The notes below the pieces were generated by a model, which made no database searches, was not told the origin of the DNA, and saw nothing but the letters and a program-made list of their open reading frames with translations. Shown piece by piece: positions 5,550 to 8,781 of a DNA stretch of 8,781 bases. How positions within the stretch are numbered: position 1 is the first letter of the stretch; each line of letters opens with the position of its first letter. A program made the translations under genes and the position numbers. The stretch comes from JAWXCM01 sp034408745 (GTDB lineage: Bacteria > Acidobacteriota > Terriglobia > Bryobacterales > Bryobacteraceae): the NCBI GenBank assembly GCA_034408745.1, contig JAWXCM010000371.1, positions 1-8,781 on the forward strand, in the 5' to 3' direction.

Positions 5550-5550
5550 G

Positions 5551-5559
5551 TGGCATAGT
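5551..5559 (+). promoter_or_regulatory. Possible extended -10 element for the peptidase-kinase unit
   Basis: TGGCATAGT (5551-5559) reads as TG-N-CATAGT, a 4-of-6 match to TATAAT with the extended TG. A start near 5566 would give a leader of about 8 bases before the ATG at 5574, in line with the lack of a Shine-Dalgarno sequence (the preceding bases are TTCCCATACCCAG). No -35 is evident, since that region is the terminator stem. Tentative. Confidence 0.22.
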
Positions 5560-5573
5560 GTTCCCATACCCAG

Positions 5574-7673
5574 ATGATCCGAGAGCTTGCTGACGCGATA
5601 GACGCGGCTGTCCGAATTGCCACAGACCGCTTCACCACGGACCTCGCCTGGCTGGAGCGCCTGTCCAGCGGTGTCAAGGTTGTCAGCCGGGCTGAGTTCC
5701 TGAAGATGGAACCCTCCATCCGCCTGCTGCCCGAGGACAAACGCACCATCGTCGATCAGGCCATTCTCCTGCTGGAGAACCTGTATTCCCACCTGCCCTT
5801 CAAGCGGGAACTCTATCCGGACTTCGATCCCGCGGCATTGCATGGGTTCCGGGAGGAAGCAGGCTCGCTCAGCGATGCGGAGTTCCATAAACGGATGATC
5901 CTGTATTTCGGGCTCGCCCGTGATCCCCACACCATCTACAAGGCGCCTCTGCCCTGGGCGCAGTCGATTGCGTTTCTGCCGTTCGGCATGCGGTGCTGGC
6001 GGGATTCGGACCAGGCATATCGCTTCGTAGTAACGCGCGTAATGCGGGAGGTGGACGGCTTCGGACCCGGCGCGGAGGTTCTTTCCGTGGGTGGCAAATC
6101 CACGCTGGAGTTTGTCACCGATGCCGAAGGGCGACAGCCCGCGGGGGAACTCGCCACACGGGTCGGACGTGGATTGCTCACGGCGACCATGCGGCCGTTG
6201 CGCTATTGCACCGTTCCCGATGAGGATTCGGTGATGGTGGCCTACACTGCGCGCGGCGGTACGGAAGTAAAGGCGCTCCGTATGCCGTGGTCGGTGGCGG
6301 TTGAAATGGGCGGGAAAGTTGCGCTGCCTGACACAGCGTTCAGCGTCAACTCGGCTTCGGCAGAGGCACTCGACGCAGCCCGGCTGTTGCTTCCGGGGTC
6401 ACCCAAACCGGAAGCTTCCCAGGCGACGGCCGGGTTCGACGAGCCAGAGCTGAGCACCAGCAACTTCGAGTATCAGCTAACCACTGGCAGAAACGGCCCG
6501 GGCCCGCTGTCCCCCACACTGCTGACCGATCCGGCGAGGCCGGAAGCTCGGTTTGGGTACGTGCGGATTCGCAGCTTCGGCAATGACAACACGGGCTTGG
6601 CGATGGAGGAGGACTTCCGCCGAATCCTTCTCCTGATGGACAAGCACGCTCCGGACGGGCTGGTCATCGACATCAGGGGCAACCCTGGCGGGAAGATCGC
6701 CACGGCCGAATCTGTGTTGCGAATGCTGAGCGCTTCACCGGTCCGAACCATGCCATTCCACCTGCCCGACAACCCGGGCATGCGCGCCGTGATACAGGAT
6801 GTCCTGGAACTCAGGCGGAAGGGACCGTCGACGGTCCCCGAGTACAACCAGCTGAAAGGGATAAAGATCACGTTAGAGCCCTGGATCGACTCGTTCCCCC
6901 AGTGGCCAGCCGACCCGCAATGGCTCAGTCCGGGTTTTCCCATGACCTCCGCAGAGGAGGGGTACCCGGGCGGACGTGTCTACAACGGCGACAGCATTCT
7001 GCTGGTGGACGCGCTGTCCTACAGTTCGGCCGACATCTTCGCGGCCGGATTTCAGGACAACGGCATCGGCAAAATCATCGCGGTGGACCAGGGGACGGGT
7101 GGCGGTGGCGGCAACGTCTGGGATCACCAGACCCTGTGCGGCATCATCCCCTCCAGTGAGAGCCTGCCTCTGAAGCAGCTTCCTGGCGGCGTCGGGATGT
7201 CGGTGGCGATCCGGCGCTGCTGCCGGGTCGGGAAAGACCAGAGCTCCGGAACCCGTGTTGAGGAGTACGGCACAGGTGTCGAAGATGAGGGCGTGCGAGC
7301 AGACTTCAGCTTTATGCCCGATTCGATGGAGTCGGCTCTCAATGAGTTTGTCGACCTGGTGCCGCTCGCCTGCCAGGCGCTGAACGACCGCCGGGAGTTT
7401 GTCATCGAACTAGTCTCCGCGGACCGCACCCGTGATCGGTTAGTGGTGCAGTTCACCACACTCAACATCGATCGCGTCGACCTAAGCGATGAGTTTAGTC
7501 ATGTTCGTGCGAGGATCGACACCACGCAGGGCTTTCTGCACGAGGCGGTGGTCGAACTGACGCCGCGCGAAAATGTCGAGGCATATTCGTTGCACGGCTA
7601 CTCCCGTGTGGCCGGCCGGATGACGTTCGTGTATTCCCTCTGGGAAGTTCCAGTTAACGACCAGAATGTCTGA
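5574..7673 (+). CDS. S41-family (tail-specific/tricorn-like) peptidase without signal peptide
   Basis: This is a 699-residue protein whose central-to-C-terminal part is an S41 peptidase core. An N-terminal helical region (1-90) is followed by YFGLARDPHTIYKAPLPW (111-128), where H119 in the 'DPHT' phrase resembles the His of tricorn-like members. Then come FGYVRIRSFGNDNTG (327-341), GLVIDIRGNPGGKIATAES (362-380), GRVYNGDSILLVDALSYSSADIFAAGFQDNG (467-497) with S484 as the probable nucleophile, and IIAVDQGTGGGGGNVW (501-516). The Lys of the Ser-Lys dyad expected about 25 residues after the Ser is absent (Gly-rich there), so a Ser-His type mechanism or loss of activity must be considered. GVRADFSFMPD (573-583) corresponds to the usual 'GV.PD' end of the domain. 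Residues 605-699 form a further beta-rich region I cannot assign. No signal peptide or membrane segment is visible, which is unusual for S41. It overlaps the kinase gene by 8 bases. Confidence 0.85.
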   Translation: MIRELADAIDAAVRIATDRFTTDLAWLERLSSGVKVVSRAEFLKMEPSIRLLPEDKRTIVDQAILLLENLYSHLPFKRELYPDFDPAALHGFREEAGSLSDAEFHKRMILYFGLARDPHTIYKAPLPWAQSIAFLPFGMRCWRDSDQAYRFVVTRVMREVDGFGPGAEVLSVGGKSTLEFVTDAEGRQPAGELATRVGRGLLTATMRPLRYCTVPDEDSVMVAYTARGGTEVKALRMPWSVAVEMGGKVALPDTAFSVNSASAEALDAARLLLPGSPKPEASQATAGFDEPELSTSNFEYQLTTGRNGPGPLSPTLLTDPARPEARFGYVRIRSFGNDNTGLAMEEDFRRILLLMDKHAPDGLVIDIRGNPGGKIATAESVLRMLSASPVRTMPFHLPDNPGMRAVIQDVLELRRKGPSTVPEYNQLKGIKITLEPWIDSFPQWPADPQWLSPGFPMTSAEEGYPGGRVYNGDSILLVDALSYSSADIFAAGFQDNGIGKIIAVDQGTGGGGGNVWDHQTLCGIIPSSESLPLKQLPGGVGMSVAIRRCCRVGKDQSSGTRVEEYGTGVEDEGVRADFSFMPDSMESALNEFVDLVPLACQALNDRREFVIELVSADRTRDRLVVQFTTLNIDRVDLSDEFSHVRARIDTTQGFLHEAVVELTPRENVEAYSLHGYSRVAGRMTFVYSLWEVPVNDQNV

Positions 7674-8781
7674 TATCGGCGACCAGATCGGGCGGTACAG
7701 GATTGTCGGGCCGCTGGGCAAGGGCGGTATGGGTGTGGTGTATCGAGCCGAAGATACGCGCCTGCAACGCCCTGTTGCGCTCAAGTTTCTGCCGCCCGAC
7801 GCGCTGGATCCAGAGAGCCGGGTACGCCTGTTCAACGAAGCCCGGGCCGCAGGCAGGATTCGTCATCCCAACGTGTGTCCCGTGTACGACGTCGATGAGG
7901 TGGACGGGCAGGCGTTTATCGCGCTGGCGCTGCTGGAGGGAGAAACGCTCGCCCGAACCCTGTCACGGGGCGCTCTGGAGCCCGGCTCCGCGGTTCACAT
8001 AGCCATGCAAGTCCTCGCCGGGCTGCAGAGTGCGCACGTACTCGGGATTGTGCACCGGGATATCAAGCCGGGCAATATTCTGATCGGCCCATCCAGTCAC
8101 GTCTGGATACTCGATTTTGGCCTCGCGATTCACCCGGAAATGCAGCGGCTGACGGCAACGGGAATTACCACGGGCACGCCAGCCTACATGTCGCCCGAAC
8201 AGGCGCTCGGCCAGGACATCGACGCGCGCAGCGATATCTGGTCCCTCGGCGTGGTGCTGTTTGAGATGCTGAGCGGGGCAACGCCTGTTCGGGCGCCGAA
8301 CCACATGGCTCTGATGCGCGCAATCGTCGAGACCGATGCGCCGCAACTGAGTAGTCTGCGGCCGGATCTGCCCCCGCGTCTTTCCGCAGCCGTGGAGAAA
8401 GCGCTGGCCCGGGATCGGACCAGGCGGTGGCCGAGTTCGCTTGAGTTTGAGGCGGAACTTCGGGCAGTTTCGCAGGAACTCGGGTTGCCGGCGCAGGTTG
8501 AGACACAGACGATGTCCGTGTCCCGGCTGGGGCGCAAGTCGGTTCGAGCCGGTGTTGTGGCTGGGGTGCTGGTGCTGGCTGCCGGCGCAGGGTGGTGGTG
8601 GCAGGCTCGGCGCGGTCCTTCAGAACCAGCTGTGATTGCGAATCTCCCGCCGCGCGGTTCGGCTCGCCAGATCGCGGTGCTGCCGTTTCAGGTGACCTCG
8701 GGCGGCGACCGGGTTCGAATCATCTCCGACGGCATTACGGAACTGCTGACGGAGAGCTTCGCCGATGCAGGGCAGGGGTCG
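7666..8781 (+). CDS. Membrane-anchored Ser/Thr protein kinase (Hanks type), N-terminal part; runs off the right edge
   Basis: The ATG at 7666 lies within the end of the peptidase gene (ATGTCTGA, 8-base overlap), and the frame stays open for 372 codons to the window edge. The kinase domain (about 11-270) is complete: glycine loop LGKGGMGVVY (17-26), ATP-binding K40 in VALKFL, E58 of helix C, HRDIKPGNIL (130-139), DFGLA (150-154), activation segment TGTPAYMSPEQA (169-180), DIWSLGV (190-196), and a late RDRTRRW (249-255). All catalytic residues are present, so it should be active. A single membrane helix follows (about 295-312, AGVVAGVLVLAAGAGWWW), then an outer region beginning RQIAVLPFQVTSGGDRVRIISDGITELLTESF (334-365). 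This resembles the FlgO/TolB-N-like 'AVLPF...dGitE.L' module often joined to TPR or WD40-like repeats in acidobacterial kinases; what follows is not visible. Its partner substrates are unknown, the co-transcribed peptidase being a candidate. Confidence 0.95.
   Translation, partial: MSDIGDQIGRYRIVGPLGKGGMGVVYRAEDTRLQRPVALKFLPPDALDPESRVRLFNEARAAGRIRHPNVCPVYDVDEVDGQAFIALALLEGETLARTLSRGALEPGSAVHIAMQVLAGLQSAHVLGIVHRDIKPGNILIGPSSHVWILDFGLAIHPEMQRLTATGITTGTPAYMSPEQALGQDIDARSDIWSLGVVLFEMLSGATPVRAPNHMALMRAIVETDAPQLSSLRPDLPPRLSAAVEKALARDRTRRWPSSLEFEAELRAVSQELGLPAQVETQTMSVSRLGRKSVRAGVVAGVLVLAAGAGWWWQARRGPSEPAVIANLPPRGSARQIAVLPFQVTSGGDRVRIISDGITELLTESFADAGQGS

Noticed and set aside
7654..8537. Several minus-strand and alternative-frame ORFs across the kinase region
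   Set aside because: They are shadows of the plus-strand kinase frame, which carries all Hanks motifs without interruption.
1..8781. Search by eye for CRISPR arrays, tRNAs, insertion sequences, direct repeats or attachment sites
   Set aside because: No regularly spaced repeats, cloverleaf-like sequence, transposase or terminal inverted repeats were seen; almost the whole window is coding.

Overview
The window looks like chromosomal DNA of a GC-rich Gram-negative-type bacterium, most plausibly an Acidobacteriota of the Solibacter/Bryobacter kind. The reasons are a sulfatase tail, a secreted sugar-mutarotase-like protein, a large S41-type peptidase, a PASTA-less membrane Ser/Thr kinase carrying a 'VLPF' outer domain, and small ribosomal protein bS21. 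This assignment is an inference from gene content and style; no rRNA or other taxonomic marker is present. There are no tRNAs, rRNAs, CRISPR arrays, insertion sequences or clear phage genes.

Layout. 1-327 (+) is the C-terminal end of a protein that enters from the left, probably a sulfatase. Between it and the next gene lies a pair of GC-rich hairpins (399-434). 436-2674 (-) is a tight four-gene operon read right to left: ruvX, mltG, an unrecognised 156-residue protein, and a glyoxalase/VOC protein, with overlaps of 7, 17 and 17 bases. 2726-3712 (+) is a secreted protein with a probable galactose-mutarotase fold, diverging from ruvX. Its stop codon overlaps by 8 bases the end of a convergent garD (3705-5231, -), encoding galactarate dehydratase.

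garD diverges from rpsU (bS21, 5283-5480, +) across only 51 bases. That gap carries a near-symmetric -10-like element that could fire in both directions, followed by a very strong ribosome-binding site for rpsU. rpsU ends in a textbook intrinsic terminator (5501-5549). 5574-7673 (+) is a signal-less S41 (tail-specific/tricorn-like) peptidase. It overlaps by 8 bases a membrane-anchored Ser/Thr protein kinase (7666 onward) that runs off the right edge.

How the genes work together: ruvX-mltG is a recurring housekeeping pair (a YqgF-fold nuclease and the peptidoglycan transglycosylase that ends glycan strands), here extended by an unknown gene and a VOC gene. GarD would feed galactarate into 5-keto-4-deoxyglucarate, but no other step of that pathway is in view. 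The peptidase-kinase pair is probably one transcription unit and is the least conventional part of the window. No complete novel defence or mobile system was identified; the leads worth following are the symmetric garD/rpsU promoter, the rpsU ribosome-binding site, the unknown operon gene and the peptidase-kinase pair.
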